Shown here piece after piece: positions 52,958 through 61,918 of a DNA stretch of 64,000 bases. Below the pieces are notes generated by a model. That model searched no databases and had not been told where the DNA came from. It worked only from the letters and a program-made list of their open reading frames with translations. The stretch's first letter is position 1; every line of letters begins with the position of its first letter. The DNA is taken from positions 62,001 through 126,000 of the forward strand of contig NZ_AWGE01000013.1 in NCBI RefSeq assembly GCF_000495815.1, written 5' to 3'. This DNA comes from Asticcacaulis sp. AC466. GTDB lineage: Bacteria; Pseudomonadota; Alphaproteobacteria; Caulobacterales; Caulobacteraceae. Made by a program: the position numbers and the translations under genes.

Positions 52958-53042
52958 TGGTGCCCCCGGTCGGACTCGAACCGACACTCCTCTCGGAACC
53001 GGATTTTGAATCCGGCGCGTCTACCAATTCCACCACAGGGGC
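52958..53042 (-). tRNA. tRNA-Leu (anticodon CAA)
   Basis: 85 bases on the minus strand, class II with a variable arm. The acceptor GCCCCTG pairs with CGGGGGC (one G-U), the T-arm reads GGTTCGAGTCC, the anticodon stem CCGGA/TCCGG encloses a loop with CAA, and CCA is encoded (52958-52960). It is the integration site of the island to its left. Confidence 0.95.
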
Positions 53043-53108
53043 AACTGAGGAAGAGCCGGGTTGATAATGGCTTTTGCCGCACCGTGCAAGCCGAAAAAAC
53101 GCCTAAAA

Positions 53109-53543
53109 TCAGAGAGACTTGTGCATGCTTATGTGGGGTAGGGTGACTTCGTCGAAGACATTGCCCTCTGCGGCGTACCCGTGCCGTTCATAGAAGGCCT
53201 GCGCCGTTAGGCGGGCGGCCAGGGTGATGCGGGTTTTGCCGGCGGCGCGGGCTGCGTCTTCGGCCGCGCTCAAAAGCTGCGCGCCTATGCCCTTGCCCTG
53301 CTGCTCATCGTCCACCGCCATCTGGCGCAGCTTGGCCGTCACATCGTCATAGGGCGCGATCAGCACCGTCCCCACCAGATCGTCGCCGTCAAAGGCCCCC
53401 AGATGCGTATCGTCTGCTTCGGCGGCCAGTTGCGCCGAGGTGAAGTCCAAACCGAGCGGCGTGCGCAGGATGGCGCGCCGCAGATTGATGGCAGCGGCGT
53501 AATCGGCGGAGCCGTGGGCAATGGGGCGAACGCGGAGGGGCAT
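53109..53543 (-). CDS. GNAT family N-acetyltransferase
   Basis: 144 residues from ATG 53543. The acetyl-CoA loop is clear: LRQMAVDDEQQGKGIGAQLL (Q/R-x-x-G-x-G/A form), with ITLAARLTAQAFYERHGY after it. It resembles ElaA/YjcF-type small-molecule acetyltransferases. Substrate unknown. It stands alone next to the tRNA. Confidence 0.9.
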   Translation of the reverse strand: MPLRVRPIAHGSADYAAAINLRRAILRTPLGLDFTSAQLAAEADDTHLGAFDGDDLVGTVLIAPYDDVTAKLRQMAVDDEQQGKGIGAQLLSAAEDAARAAGKTRITLAARLTAQAFYERHGYAAEGNVFDEVTLPHISMHKSL

Positions 53544-53729
53544 GGGCTTTTTCCTGAGTGTCGCGCCCTTTTAACGACCGCCCGTCCACTAGACAAGCGG
53601 CGCCCCGACAGACGCAGGCCGGTCAGACTTTCTGATGAGATGTTTATAAAAAAGCCTTAGGCCGGACATGGTTTCGTGAGACCATCCTCCCTAAATCTGC
53701 AAATCGAATATCGTCCCAGGAGACACCGC

Positions 53730-54209
53730 ATGAGATCGTTCGGCAAGACCGTTGCCTTAGGCAGCGTCGGCATGGCGTTGGCCGCATCCACCCTGCTGGC
53801 CGGCTGTACACCGAAGCCAGGCCCGGATGAAGCCGCGTCGTCTCAATCCTCCGAATCGGCGGCCATGTCGATCACCGCCGCCGAAGCCGCGCAACACGCC
53901 GTGTCCAGCGCCATGTCGAGCTTCGATGCCACCGGCTATGTCGGCAAATGGACCGGGCCGGAAGGCACGTCGCTCACCATTACGCCATCCGGCACCCCGG
54001 CAGGCAGCGAATATGAGGTCGTCATCCAGAACCTCGACGGGCCGCGCACCTTCAAAGGCACCCTGGAAGGTGACGGCATCCACATCACTCGCGACGGCGC
54101 GCCCTTGGTCATCCATAAGGGCAATGGCGCGGCCACCGGCATGAAGTGGCTGGCGGAAAAAACCGATTGTCTGGTCGTTGCGGCCAACGAAGGCTATTGC
54201 AAGGGCTAG
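53730..54209 (+). CDS. Lipoprotein, unknown function
   Basis: 159 residues from ATG 53730 (AGGAG upstream). The lipobox LLAGC puts the lipidated Cys at about residue 26; Pro then follows two residues on, so export to the outer membrane is likely. A Ser/Ala-rich linker leads to a small beta-barrel-like domain (YVGKWTGPEGTSLTITPSG, lipocalin-like repeat of strands) with two Cys near the end. It probably binds a small ligand or stabilises the envelope; no family name is certain. Confidence 0.8.
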   Translation: MRSFGKTVALGSVGMALAASTLLAGCTPKPGPDEAASSQSSESAAMSITAAEAAQHAVSSAMSSFDATGYVGKWTGPEGTSLTITPSGTPAGSEYEVVIQNLDGPRTFKGTLEGDGIHITRDGAPLVIHKGNGAATGMKWLAEKTDCLVVAANEGYCKG

Positions 54210-54213
54210 TCAA

Positions 54214-54240
54214 GAGGCCCCACATGTCGTAGGGGCTTTT
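54214..54240 (+). terminator. Possible terminator after the lipoprotein gene
   Basis: GCCCC (54217-54221) pairs with GGGGC (54232-54236), extended by wobble pairs, followed by TTTT. Short T-run, so moderate strength. Confidence 0.45.
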
Positions 54241-54285
54241 GCCATCCGGGGCGGCATTTCGCGGCCCCAACCCAGTGAGGGCCCT

Positions 54286-54522
54286 ATGGCGAACGACGAA
54301 GATGAACTGATTGTAAAAGATTCCAACGGTACGCAGTTGCACGATGGCGACAGCGTCACCCTGATCAAGGATCTTAAGGTCAAGGGCAGCGGCGGCGTGA
54401 CCCTGAAACGCGGCACCCTGATCAAGAATATCCGCCTGACCTATGACGAGGCGGAAATTGAGTGCAATGCCGATAAGGTCAAGGGCCTGGTGCTGCGGAC
54501 CGAATTTGTCAAGAAGGCGTAA
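54286..54522 (+). CDS. PhnA-domain protein (YjdM-like, no zinc ribbon)
   Basis: 78 residues from ATG 54286. It matches the C-terminal SH3-like PhnA domain: VKDSNGTQLHDGDSVTLIKDLKVKGSGGVTLKRGT, then KNIRLTYDEAEIECNADKVKGLVLRTEFVKK. The zinc-ribbon half of full PhnA/YjdM proteins is absent. Despite the name, these proteins are not known to act on phosphonates. A strong terminator follows. Confidence 0.9.
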   Translation: MANDEDELIVKDSNGTQLHDGDSVTLIKDLKVKGSGGVTLKRGTLIKNIRLTYDEAEIECNADKVKGLVLRTEFVKKA

Positions 54523-54538
54523 TCGCCCATAGTTTAAG

Positions 54539-54570
54539 CCCCGCCCCGTTTGCACGAGGCGGGGTTTTTT
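54539..54570 (+). terminator. Rho-independent terminator after phnA-like gene
   Basis: CCCCGCC (54539-54545) pairs with GGCGGGG (54558-54564), followed by six T. It lies between the convergent phnA-like and catalase genes. Confidence 0.85.
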
Positions 54571-54587
54571 ATGGGCGGGGTTTCTGT

Positions 54588-56087
54588 TTACGACAGGTCG
54601 CGGGTGGCCTGGACCTCGGCGTCGCCGCCGTGGCTGAGCGCCGTGCGGATGCCGGCGCCATAGGCCGGGTCGATCCGGTCGAAGTGGGCCAGGGCCCGTT
54701 CAACGATATGTTCCGGCACGCCCTTCATCGACCCGGCGATGTTTTCGCAGGTCCGGCGTTGCTGGCCTTCGTCGAACAGCCGGAACAGATTGCCGGCCTG
54801 GGTGTAGTCGTCATTGCCGTCGCGGTGGTTATACCGGTCGGCGTCGCCCGAAATCCGCAGCGGCGGTTCGCGGTATTCCGGCGCCTGGGTCGGGCCGCCC
54901 ATGCTATTGGGTTCGTAATAGGCGTCCGGGTTCTTGAAGTTATCGAAGAACCGCATCTGCCCATCGGCATGATAGTGGTTGACCGGGCATTTCGGCGCAT
55001 TGACCGGCAGGGCTTCGTAATGGGTGCCCAGACGGTAACGGTGCGCATCGGCGTAGGAAAAGATGCGCGCCTGAAGCACGCGATCCGGCGAAAACCCGAT
55101 CCCCGGCACGATGTTGGAGGGCGAATAGGCGGCTTGCTCCACTTCGTTGAAGTAGTTGTCGGGGTTGCGGTTCAATTCCATGACGCCGACCGGAATCAGC
55201 GGATAATCGCCGTGCGGCCAGACCTTGGTGAGGTCGAACGGATTGTACGGCGTCGTTTCCGCTTCCAGTTCGGGCATGATCTGGACGAACAGGTCCCACT
55301 TCGGATACTTTCCTGTTTCTTGGCCGGCTTCGATCGCACCGAACAGCGCTTCCTGATAGCTTTCGCGGCTCTGGCCGATGATGTCCGCCGCCTGGGCATT
55401 GGTGTAATTGACCTTGCCCTGACGCGTCTTAAAGTGGAACTTGACCCAGAAACGTTCGCTGTCGGCATTGATGAAGCTATAGGTGTGCGACCCGTATCCG
55501 TTCATATGCATGGGCGAAATCGGCAGGCCGCGATCCGACATCAGGATCGTCACCTGATGCAGCGCTTCGGGGCTCAGCGACCAGTAGTCCCACATGGCCG
55601 TCGCCGACCGCAGATGGGTTTTCGGATGGCGCTTCTGCGTATGGATGAAATCCGGAAACTTGTACGGATCGCGGATGAAAAAGACCGGCGTATTATTGCC
55701 GACCAGGTCCCAATTGCCTTCCTCGGTATAGAACTTCACCGAAAAGCCGCGCACGTCGCGTTCGGCATCGGCCGCGCCCAATTCGCCGGCGACGGTCGAA
55801 AAACGCGTGATGAGCGGCGTCACCTTGCCGACTTCGCCAAATATCTTGGCGCGGGTATATTGGGTGATGTCGTGGGTGACGGTGAAGGTGCCATGCGCGC
55901 CCCAACCCTTGGCGTGCACAACGCGTTCGGGGATGCGTTCGCGGTTCTGGTGCGCCAGCTTTTCGAGCAACTGATAGTCCTGCATCAGAATCGGCCCGCG
56001 CGCTCCGGCGGTCAACGAATTCTGGTTATCGGCGATCGGCGCGCCAGCGGTGGTGGTTTGGTGAAACGGACATTTTGCGTCAGACAT
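54588..56087 (-). CDS. katA: Monofunctional catalase (small-subunit clade)
   Basis: 499 residues from ATG 56087 with GAGGAG upstream. Heme catalase splitting hydrogen peroxide. Catalytic His58 ([12 protein letters not shown]) and Asn131 ([11 protein letters not shown]) and the proximal heme Tyr in [14 protein letters not shown] are all present, as is the RFSTVAGE signature. Length matches clade 3 enzymes of about 480-500 residues. No signal peptide, so cytoplasmic. The 166-base gap upstream is AT-rich and shared with a divergent GNAT gene; an OxyR site is plausible but not identified. Confidence 0.97.
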   Translation of the reverse strand: MSDAKCPFHQTTTAGAPIADNQNSLTAGARGPILMQDYQLLEKLAHQNRERIPERVVHAKGWGAHGTFTVTHDITQYTRAKIFGEVGKVTPLITRFSTVAGELGAADAERDVRGFSVKFYTEEGNWDLVGNNTPVFFIRDPYKFPDFIHTQKRHPKTHLRSATAMWDYWSLSPEALHQVTILMSDRGLPISPMHMNGYGSHTYSFINADSERFWVKFHFKTRQGKVNYTNAQAADIIGQSRESYQEALFGAIEAGQETGKYPKWDLFVQIMPELEAETTPYNPFDLTKVWPHGDYPLIPVGVMELNRNPDNYFNEVEQAAYSPSNIVPGIGFSPDRVLQARIFSYADAHRYRLGTHYEALPVNAPKCPVNHYHADGQMRFFDNFKNPDAYYEPNSMGGPTQAPEYREPPLRISGDADRYNHRDGNDDYTQAGNLFRLFDEGQQRRTCENIAGSMKGVPEHIVERALAHFDRIDPAYGAGIRTALSHGGDAEVQATRDLS

Positions 56088-56253
56088 GGCGATCTCCTCA
56101 AATAGGCTCAGTTGATGAAGACCGTTGTGCCGGGTTTTGCCGCATAAATGAAATCAATACTATTTGTTTTTTATATAAGGAAAATCTATAAGGTTGCGCG
56201 GGTTCGGACGGACGATTAAATCGGTCGGGCGCAAGCGATGACAAGGACAGATC

Positions 56254-56697
56254 ATGATGCATATCGAACAGGCCGCTCTGGCGGACAAGAGCGCGTGGTG
56301 GCCCTTATGGCAGGCCTATCTGACCTTCTATAACCATCCCTTGCCGGATGAGATCAGCGACCTGACCTTTGCGCGTTGTCTCGACCCGGAAGAGCCCATG
56401 CAGCTATTGCTGGCGCGCGAAGACGGCGTAACCCTGGGGTTCGTCACCCTGGTCTTTCATCGGTCGACCTGGGCGCGCACGACCTATTGCTACCTCGAAG
56501 ACCTCTATGTCGATGAACGGGCGCGCGGCAAGGGCGTGGGGCGTGCCTTGATCGAAGCGGTATCCGATATCGCCCGCGCACAGGGTTCGGAACGGCTGTA
56601 CTGGAATACGGACGCTGCTAATACGACGGCGCAGGGCCTGTACAACACACTGGCGGAAAAGACGGATTTCCTCGTCTACCGCCGGATGCTGGATTAG
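56254..56697 (+). CDS. GNAT family N-acetyltransferase
   Basis: 147 residues from ATG 56254 (AAGGAC upstream; a second ATG follows directly). The family pattern is complete: Trp-rich start (WWPLWQAYLTFYNHPLPDEI), LEDLYVDERARGKGVGRALIEAV with the acetyl-CoA loop, and LYWNTDAANTTAQGLYN near the end. It fits the subfamily of bacterial acetyltransferases that modify small amines. Divergent from katA. Confidence 0.92.
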   Translation: MMHIEQAALADKSAWWPLWQAYLTFYNHPLPDEISDLTFARCLDPEEPMQLLLAREDGVTLGFVTLVFHRSTWARTTYCYLEDLYVDERARGKGVGRALIEAVSDIARAQGSERLYWNTDAANTTAQGLYNTLAEKTDFLVYRRMLD

Positions 56698-56698
56698 C

Positions 56699-56727
56699 AA
56701 AAAAGCCCCGGACCGCCGTCCGAGGCC
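56699..56727 (-). terminator. Rho-independent terminator of the hydrolase gene
   Basis: Stem CCCCGGAC/GTCCGAGG (one G-U) with loop CGCC at 56706-56725; on the minus strand it is followed by six T. It serves the minus-strand hydrolase gene ending at 56733 and also backs up the convergent GNAT gene. Confidence 0.8.
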
Positions 56728-56732
56728 TTTAC

Positions 56733-57650
56733 TTATTTCAACGCCCCGTCCAGAGCCGCGTAAAAGGCGTCCGGCTGGTCCAGCATGACGAAGTGGCGGG
56801 CCTTGGCGATGCCGGTAAAGGTGATGTCGGTCTTACCGGCATAGTTGGCCTTGTAAATCGCCTCGGCGCCGTCATCGCTGGCGAAGATCACCGTGGCGGG
56901 AGCGGCGATGGCCTTCAGGTCGGGCCGCAAGTCGATGATCAGGTCTTCGTACAGAGCCTTAGCGAAGACGCGGCGGTCAGAGGTCAGGGACCAGTTCAGC
57001 ACACGCGCCTGATTGTCCGGCGCGGTGACCAGGCGGGCGGTGCCGGCGGTCTGCTGAGCGGCAAACCCGTCGGCCGATGCGGCGATCAAGGTGTCGCGCA
57101 TGACGGCGGCCTGAGGCTTGACCATATCGACCGTGGCCATCGGGTTGAATATGACGCCGACATAGGGCAGGGCATCGACGATAACGATCCGGCCGGTGTC
57201 TTCCGGGTGCGCCTTGGCCAGCATCAATGACATCAACCCGCCCAGCGAATGGCCGACCACGGTGGGTTTGTTGAGGTGGTTGGCCTTGATATAGGCGTCA
57301 ATCGCCGCAACGGACGGCGCCAGGACCTCGCCATCGCCATTGGCCCCGGCGGGCACACCGGCGAACCCGGCCAGATTGATCACATGCAGGCGGTAATGCC
57401 CTTTGAGATGCGCGACCGTGCCGTCCCACGTGGCGCCTGACGACCCCAGCCCGGGAATGAGAATGACATCGGGGCCCGTGCCACTGACCTCAACCGTGAA
57501 ACGGGCGTGGGCGGCGTCGGGATAGGGTGTGGCGGCGCGGGAATGGCCCGCCGATATGGCGGCCACAATCCCGACGATGATGGCGATCAGGGCCATGGGC
57601 CGGTTGAAAATACCGCGGCGAGGAAAAGAGCCGCAAAAGCGATTGAACAT
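56733..57650 (-). CDS. Alpha/beta hydrolase, exported
   Basis: 304 residues from ATG 57650, with AAGGAAG upstream; a longer start adds an unlikely N-terminus. A membrane/signal segment (MALIAIIVGIVAAISAG) precedes a complete hydrolase fold: oxyanion LIPGLGSSGATW, nucleophile elbow GHSLGG, acid in FASDDGAEA and His in ARHFVMLDQP. It resembles periplasmic esterases/lactonases of broad type. The substrate is unknown. The XRE regulator gene lies upstream on the same strand. Confidence 0.88.
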   Translation of the reverse strand: MFNRFCGSFPRRGIFNRPMALIAIIVGIVAAISAGHSRAATPYPDAAHARFTVEVSGTGPDVILIPGLGSSGATWDGTVAHLKGHYRLHVINLAGFAGVPAGANGDGEVLAPSVAAIDAYIKANHLNKPTVVGHSLGGLMSLMLAKAHPEDTGRIVIVDALPYVGVIFNPMATVDMVKPQAAVMRDTLIAASADGFAAQQTAGTARLVTAPDNQARVLNWSLTSDRRVFAKALYEDLIIDLRPDLKAIAAPATVIFASDDGAEAIYKANYAGKTDITFTGIAKARHFVMLDQPDAFYAALDGALK

Positions 57651-57753
57651 GAGAAGCTTCCTTTGGACGAAAATGAGGAGATCGGCAGGCAAGGGGGCGC
57701 TAAGGCGGTCTGCAAGGAGACGCCAGGGCTGAGACGGGATAAGACGGGGTGGC

Positions 57754-57963
57754 TTAGCTTTGGGACGGACGGTACGGGTTTTCGAAAATCTCTTCGACCG
57801 GCCGGTCGAACACGCCCGAAATCTTGTAGGCGAGGTCGAGCGATGGGGAATGCTTGTCGGTTTCCAGGGCGATGACGGCCTGGCGAGAGACGCCCAGTCG
57901 GGTGGCGAGATCGGCCTGGGTCAGGCCCATCTCGGTACGCAATTCACGCAGGATTTGTTTCAT
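57754..57963 (-). CDS. XRE-family small regulator
   Basis: 69 residues consisting almost only of a lambda-repressor-type helix-turn-helix (LRTEMGLTQADLATRLGVSRQAVIALETDKHSPSLDLAYKISGVF) followed by PVEEIFENP. Its start overlaps the upstream stop as TGATG, so it is co-translated with the membrane protein. The CCTTACAT operator array upstream of the pair is the likely autoregulatory target. Confidence 0.93.
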   Translation of the reverse strand: MKQILRELRTEMGLTQADLATRLGVSRQAVIALETDKHSPSLDLAYKISGVFDRPVEEIFENPYRPSQS

Positions 57964-58361
57964 CAGCGCCCCCGCAGAATGAGGCTGATGATGCCGAAGG
58001 CTGCCCAGAACAGCACATAGACATAGTAGAGGTCGAAATGCTGGAGCCCGGCATAGTTTTCCAGAAAGCCATAGGCCGTGCAGATGAATAGCGTGATGCC
58101 GGTGGCCAGGATGAAGCGGCGCGTGATCTGGGCGCGAATGAACTCATCGCTCTTTTCGATATAGCGCAACATGGTCAGGATGGTGCCGCCGATCGGCAGG
58201 GCGGGCATGACGGCCAGCGCGTAGAGCAGGGGGCCTTCGGCGGTATAGCGGCGGAAGAAGATGCCATTGAAAATAATGGCGGCCATATACAGGACCATCC
58301 AGACACTCATGCCTATGGTATATTGGGCGGCGGGAGAACGAGAGGACATGCGGGCATCCAT
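57963..58361 (-). CDS. Four-segment membrane protein paired with XRE regulator
   Basis: 132 residues from ATG 58361 (Met at residue 5, 58349, is possible). Four hydrophobic segments; the sequence EKSDEFIRAQITRRFILATGITLF between segments 2 and 3 is typical of the family of membrane proteins commonly encoded before a YozG-like XRE regulator. Function unknown; it may sense a membrane signal and sequester the regulator. Confidence 0.8.
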   Translation of the reverse strand: MDARMSSRSPAAQYTIGMSVWMVLYMAAIIFNGIFFRRYTAEGPLLYALAVMPALPIGGTILTMLRYIEKSDEFIRAQITRRFILATGITLFICTAYGFLENYAGLQHFDLYYVYVLFWAAFGIISLILRGR

Positions 58362-58374
58362 GGGATGAAGGGGT

Positions 58375-58439
58375 GATGTAAGGCTTACCTTACATCGGCA
58401 TCATGTAATGTCAACCTTACATCTGGAAAAAATGTAAGG
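58375..58439. promoter_or_regulatory. Operator array of CCTTACAT units
   Basis: GATGTAAGG (58375-58383) and CCTTACATC (58388-58396) form a perfect 9+9 inverted repeat; a further CCTTACAT (58415-58422) pairs with ATGTAAGG (58432-58439), and a weaker ATGTAA sits at 58403-58408. The array lies just upstream of the membrane protein/XRE pair and fits cooperative binding of the XRE dimer. Confidence 0.75.
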
Positions 58440-58552
58440 TGGAGGTGACATTTTAATTGGTACTGTATTGGGTATTACCTGGGCAACGCCACTTTCATCT
58501 TGGCAAGCCTCCTCGTCTATGACAGTGTTCCCCAACAGAAAACCAACAGGGG

Positions 58553-59755
58553 ATGCGCATGGCGGCCGATATTCTGAAATTCGAAAAAAAGGAAAAACCG
58601 GCCGTAAAGCGAACCGCGTCTCAGACGCCGGGCAAGACGCGTTTCGAAGCGCTCGATATCCTGCGCGGCTTGTTCATTATCGGCATGTTGCTGGCCAACA
58701 ATGCCGGGGACTGGTCGCATATCTGGGCGCCGTTCGACCACGCCGAATGGCATGGCTTCACCATGACCGATCTGGTCTTTCCCGGCTTCATGGTCTGCGT
58801 CGGTATTTCCATGACCTTGTCGATGGGGCGGCGCATGGAAGACGGCGGCAAAGCCCAGATGGCGGTACATATCGTTCGTCGGGCGGCCATTCTGATTGCG
58901 ATTGGCCTGTTCCTGAACCTGCTGCCCAATTTCGATTTCGCCACGTGGCGCTTTCCGGGCGTCCTGCAACGCATCGGCCTGTGTTACGCTCTGGCGGCCG
59001 GGCTTGTGCTGATCCACAGTCACGCAGCGGGCGGTAAGCTGGTGCTGCACCCCCGGCCTTTGGCCATATGGGCGTTCGGACTGCTTGTCGGTTACGTGCT
59101 GCTGGTGAAGTTTGTCCCGGTGCCTGGCTATGGCGTCAACCGCTTCGATCCGGAAGGCGCCTGGTCATCCTATATCGACCGCATCATTCCGGGAATCCAC
59201 CACATCTATCAGGGCGGCACCAATGAGAAAGGGCAGGTGGTCTATGACCCCGAAGGCCTGCTGTCGACCTTCCCGGCCATCTTTAATATTCTGGCCGGTA
59301 TCCTGATCGGCCTGTTCATCCAGAAACAGACACCGGCCCGCGCCGTTGGCGGCACCCTGGTCGCCGGGCTGGCCCTGGTCATTTGCGCCCTGGCCATGGA
59401 TGGCCAGGTGCCGATCATCAAGAAGCTGTGGACCCCGTCCTTTGCCCTGCTGACCAGCGGCCTGGCCATGATGATCCTGTCCGTTCTGATGCTGATTATG
59501 GACAAGATGGGCCACACCAAATGGGCCATGCCCATTCGCGTATTCGGCACCAATGCCATCTTGGCCTATGTCTTCGGCTGGCTGTTCTCGGTCTTCATGG
59601 GCGTGACCGGATGGACGCATCAGATGATCGTCTTCCTGACGCGCCTCATACCCGATCCCTATGCCATGTCCTTCGCTTACGCTCTGTTCACCGTCATCGT
59701 CTGCTGGTTGTTCGTACTGCCCTTCTATCTCAAGAAGATATTCCTCAAGGTATAG
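58553..59755 (+). CDS. Heparan-alpha-glucosaminide N-acetyltransferase-like membrane protein (NagX-like)
   Basis: 400 residues from ATG 58553 (or 58559). It follows the bacterial HGSNAT/DUF5009 pattern: RFEALDILRGLFIIGMLLANNAGDW at the start, TDLVFPGFMVCVGISMTLS, then about ten membrane segments and a FGTNAILAYVFGW segment. Such proteins may acetylate sugars across the inner membrane, for example in N-acetylglucosamine or chitooligosaccharide use. No nag genes are nearby, so the substrate is open. Confidence 0.85.
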   Translation: MRMAADILKFEKKEKPAVKRTASQTPGKTRFEALDILRGLFIIGMLLANNAGDWSHIWAPFDHAEWHGFTMTDLVFPGFMVCVGISMTLSMGRRMEDGGKAQMAVHIVRRAAILIAIGLFLNLLPNFDFATWRFPGVLQRIGLCYALAAGLVLIHSHAAGGKLVLHPRPLAIWAFGLLVGYVLLVKFVPVPGYGVNRFDPEGAWSSYIDRIIPGIHHIYQGGTNEKGQVVYDPEGLLSTFPAIFNILAGILIGLFIQKQTPARAVGGTLVAGLALVICALAMDGQVPIIKKLWTPSFALLTSGLAMMILSVLMLIMDKMGHTKWAMPIRVFGTNAILAYVFGWLFSVFMGVTGWTHQMIVFLTRLIPDPYAMSFAYALFTVIVCWLFVLPFYLKKIFLKV

Positions 59756-59781
59756 GTTTGGCGGTAGGGGCACTCTGCTTT

Positions 59782-59812
59782 AGCCCGGAACGTGCATGGC
59801 GCGTTTCGGGCT
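59782..59812. repeat. Imperfect inverted repeat downstream of NagX-like gene
   Basis: AGCCCGGAACGTGC and GCGCGTTTCGGGCT (two mismatches) around ATG. It sits between convergent genes and may be a weak bidirectional terminator; its arms resemble parts of the TAGAGCGCTTTCC elements. Confidence 0.4.
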
Positions 59813-59846
59813 CAAAGGCAGGTGTAATAAAAGGGCAGGGGCGCTT

Positions 59847-60458
59847 TTACGGCAGCTTGGCCGAATCCATGGTCGCCACGACGTTTTTCAGGTTGGCGGC
59901 GTAATAGTGCTCTTCCGGCGCGATGTAGACGATATAGTAGTTCAATCCCTTGTCGGACACGGCCTGAGCCAGTCCGTGCAGATTGAGTCCTTCGGCCGTG
60001 CGCGCAGTGAATTCAAAACGCACGCCTTTGGCGCCGCTGATCGTCACCGGCTTCGGATTGCTGGTCTCGACCTTGAGGTAGTCCATGGTGGCCAGGGACG
60101 ACGAGACGAATTCCATCTGCTCTGACAAAGACATGCTGAGCTTGCCGCGCGGCGCGGGGCTGTTCTTGGTGTCCCCGCGCATGGCGTTCACCATCAATGG
60201 ATCGACGAAGGTCAGCCCGTCCGAAACATAGAGCCGGTTCAGCAATACCCCATCGATGGACAGGATGCGCACCTTGGGCGCGCGCCGGAAGAACAGCTTG
60301 CTGACATCCGCCCAATTGCGGTCCAGAGTCACGCTATATTTGCTGGCGACCGACATCTTGCCGGCCGGCACCAGGGGCGGTCCGGAGGCGCAGCCCGCCA
60401 ACAGGATAGCAGCGGCGGCCGTCGCGGCGCCGAGTTTTAGCACGGTTTTCATGGTCAT
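59847..60458 (-). CDS. Lipoprotein coupled to M48 protease
   Basis: 203 residues from ATG 60458, inside an ATGA overlap with the protease stop. The lipobox is LLAGC at about residue 22. The mature domain has YSVTLDRNWADVSKLFFRRAPKVRILSIDG and late FEFTARTAEGLNLHGLAQAV, mixed alpha/beta. No named family. The coupling implies it works with the protease, perhaps as a substrate adaptor or envelope-quality factor. Confidence 0.8.
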   Translation of the reverse strand: MTMKTVLKLGAATAAAAILLAGCASGPPLVPAGKMSVASKYSVTLDRNWADVSKLFFRRAPKVRILSIDGVLLNRLYVSDGLTFVDPLMVNAMRGDTKNSPAPRGKLSMSLSEQMEFVSSSLATMDYLKVETSNPKPVTISGAKGVRFEFTARTAEGLNLHGLAQAVSDKGLNYYIVYIAPEEHYYAANLKNVVATMDSAKLP

Positions 60459-61918
60459 TTGGTTCCCCCAGATTTCAGTTCAGCGCCGGATTTCGGTTCG
60501 GCGCCAGATGTCGATTCGGCGACGCCGGCAGGCAGCATCAGATCCTTGGACATGGTATCGACCTGGTCCTGCACCATCCAGGCATCTTCGGCATTGGGCG
60601 CCAGGGCCAGATAGTGTTTGAACGCATCAATTGCCCCCAGAAAGTCGAACTGGTGACGATGGACATCCCCCAATTGGCGCCAGGTTTCCACAGGGGCATC
60701 GGGAAAGGTCAGGGCGGCCTTGTAGGCCAGGACGGCGTCGTCCATGTCCGTCGGTAACCCGCCGGCGCGGCGACCATTGCGCAGCCGTAAGGCCTCGCCC
60801 TTGTAGAAGTTGAGCAGGCCCATGTCCTGGCCATCGACGCTCAGGCGATTGACCAGATACAGCGTCTGGCCATAGTCCAGGCGACGCAAATCGTCCTTGA
60901 GCCACGCGCCGAGATAGGGCCGGATATGGTCGCGATAGGCGAGGCGGGCGGCCTTTTGCTCCTCCGCTGTTCTGAGCGACGGTTTGCCACCATTGAGTTC
61001 TGCGTCGCGCGCCTTGGCGGCGGCGATGCGGTCGGCTTCCACGGGATGGCTGTCGAAAATTGTCGCCCGCCCGCCCATGCGGCGAACCCGTTCGTAATCG
61101 GAGGCGGCTGTTTCATCCTGGATTTCGTGCCACAGATCGGCGGCGCTTCCGGTGAAATAGCCTGCCTTGTGGGCGTAGGCCAGTCCATAGGCATCGGCTT
61201 CACTTTCGCGCTCGCGCGAATAACTCATAAGGGCGGAAACCGTACCCAGATAGGTTAGGTCGATCAGCCCGCGCGTGATGTCGTTGATGCTGCGCATCGC
61301 CGAATAGGAATTGGCATTGGCGGTGGCCCCGGCGGAGATCGTAGCGATGACCAGGGTGGCAGCCAGGGCGAGATTCTGGCCGGTCCGGGTTGCTTCAAAC
61401 TGCTTTAAGCTGTGTGAGTGACGAAAATGCGCTGTTTCGTGACCCAGCACCCCGGCCAGTTCATCCTCCGTCTCACACCGAAGCATCAGACCGGTCCAGA
61501 CTTCGGTATATCCCGTTGGCGCCATGCTGGCGTTGAAAAAGGGGCGATCCATGACGTAAAGGCGGACGTCGCCATCATAGGGACCAGCGACGCGGCTAAG
61601 GACGCCGCGCACATAGCTGTTGAGCGCGGGGTCGGCGTTGCGTTCGCCAGAGGTTTTTGCGGCATGTTCCGCCTTTGCGACTTCGGCCCAGATGCCGCCT
61701 TCCAGCGTATCCGACGCCGGAGTCTGGCTCGGCTTGCGGTCCAGCGCGTCCAGCCCGGCATTCCCCGGCGCGGCGACCGCTACGCTTTCGCCCGCCCGCG
61801 CCTGTGAAATCAGGCAAGGCGTAAGAGCGATCGCCAAAGTCATGGGCAGGGCTATCGACGAGCGCCACGCCGTCCGGCCTCTTCGGCGTGTCCGTGCGAG
61901 CGGCCTTGCGCGTGTCAC
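60455..61918 (-). CDS. M48 family periplasmic metalloprotease with TPR-like C-terminus
   Basis: 487 residues from ATG 61918, overlapping the upstream stop by ATGA. A basic N-terminus and hydrophobic run (LPMTLAIALTPCLISQARA) form the signal. The zinc site is HETAH in LGHETAHFRHSH, with the third ligand in RERESEADAYGL. The last 140 residues contain TPR-like helices (DAVLAYKAALTFPDAPVETWRQLGDV). It belongs to the BepA/LoiP group of envelope quality-control proteases. It is flanked by a secreted partner upstream and a lipoprotein downstream in one operon. Confidence 0.92.
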   Translation of the reverse strand: MTRARPLARTRRRGRTAWRSSIALPMTLAIALTPCLISQARAGESVAVAAPGNAGLDALDRKPSQTPASDTLEGGIWAEVAKAEHAAKTSGERNADPALNSYVRGVLSRVAGPYDGDVRLYVMDRPFFNASMAPTGYTEVWTGLMLRCETEDELAGVLGHETAHFRHSHSLKQFEATRTGQNLALAATLVIATISAGATANANSYSAMRSINDITRGLIDLTYLGTVSALMSYSRERESEADAYGLAYAHKAGYFTGSAADLWHEIQDETAASDYERVRRMGGRATIFDSHPVEADRIAAAKARDAELNGGKPSLRTAEEQKAARLAYRDHIRPYLGAWLKDDLRRLDYGQTLYLVNRLSVDGQDMGLLNFYKGEALRLRNGRRAGGLPTDMDDAVLAYKAALTFPDAPVETWRQLGDVHRHQFDFLGAIDAFKHYLALAPNAEDAWMVQDQVDTMSKDLMLPAGVAESTSGAEPKSGAELKSGGTK

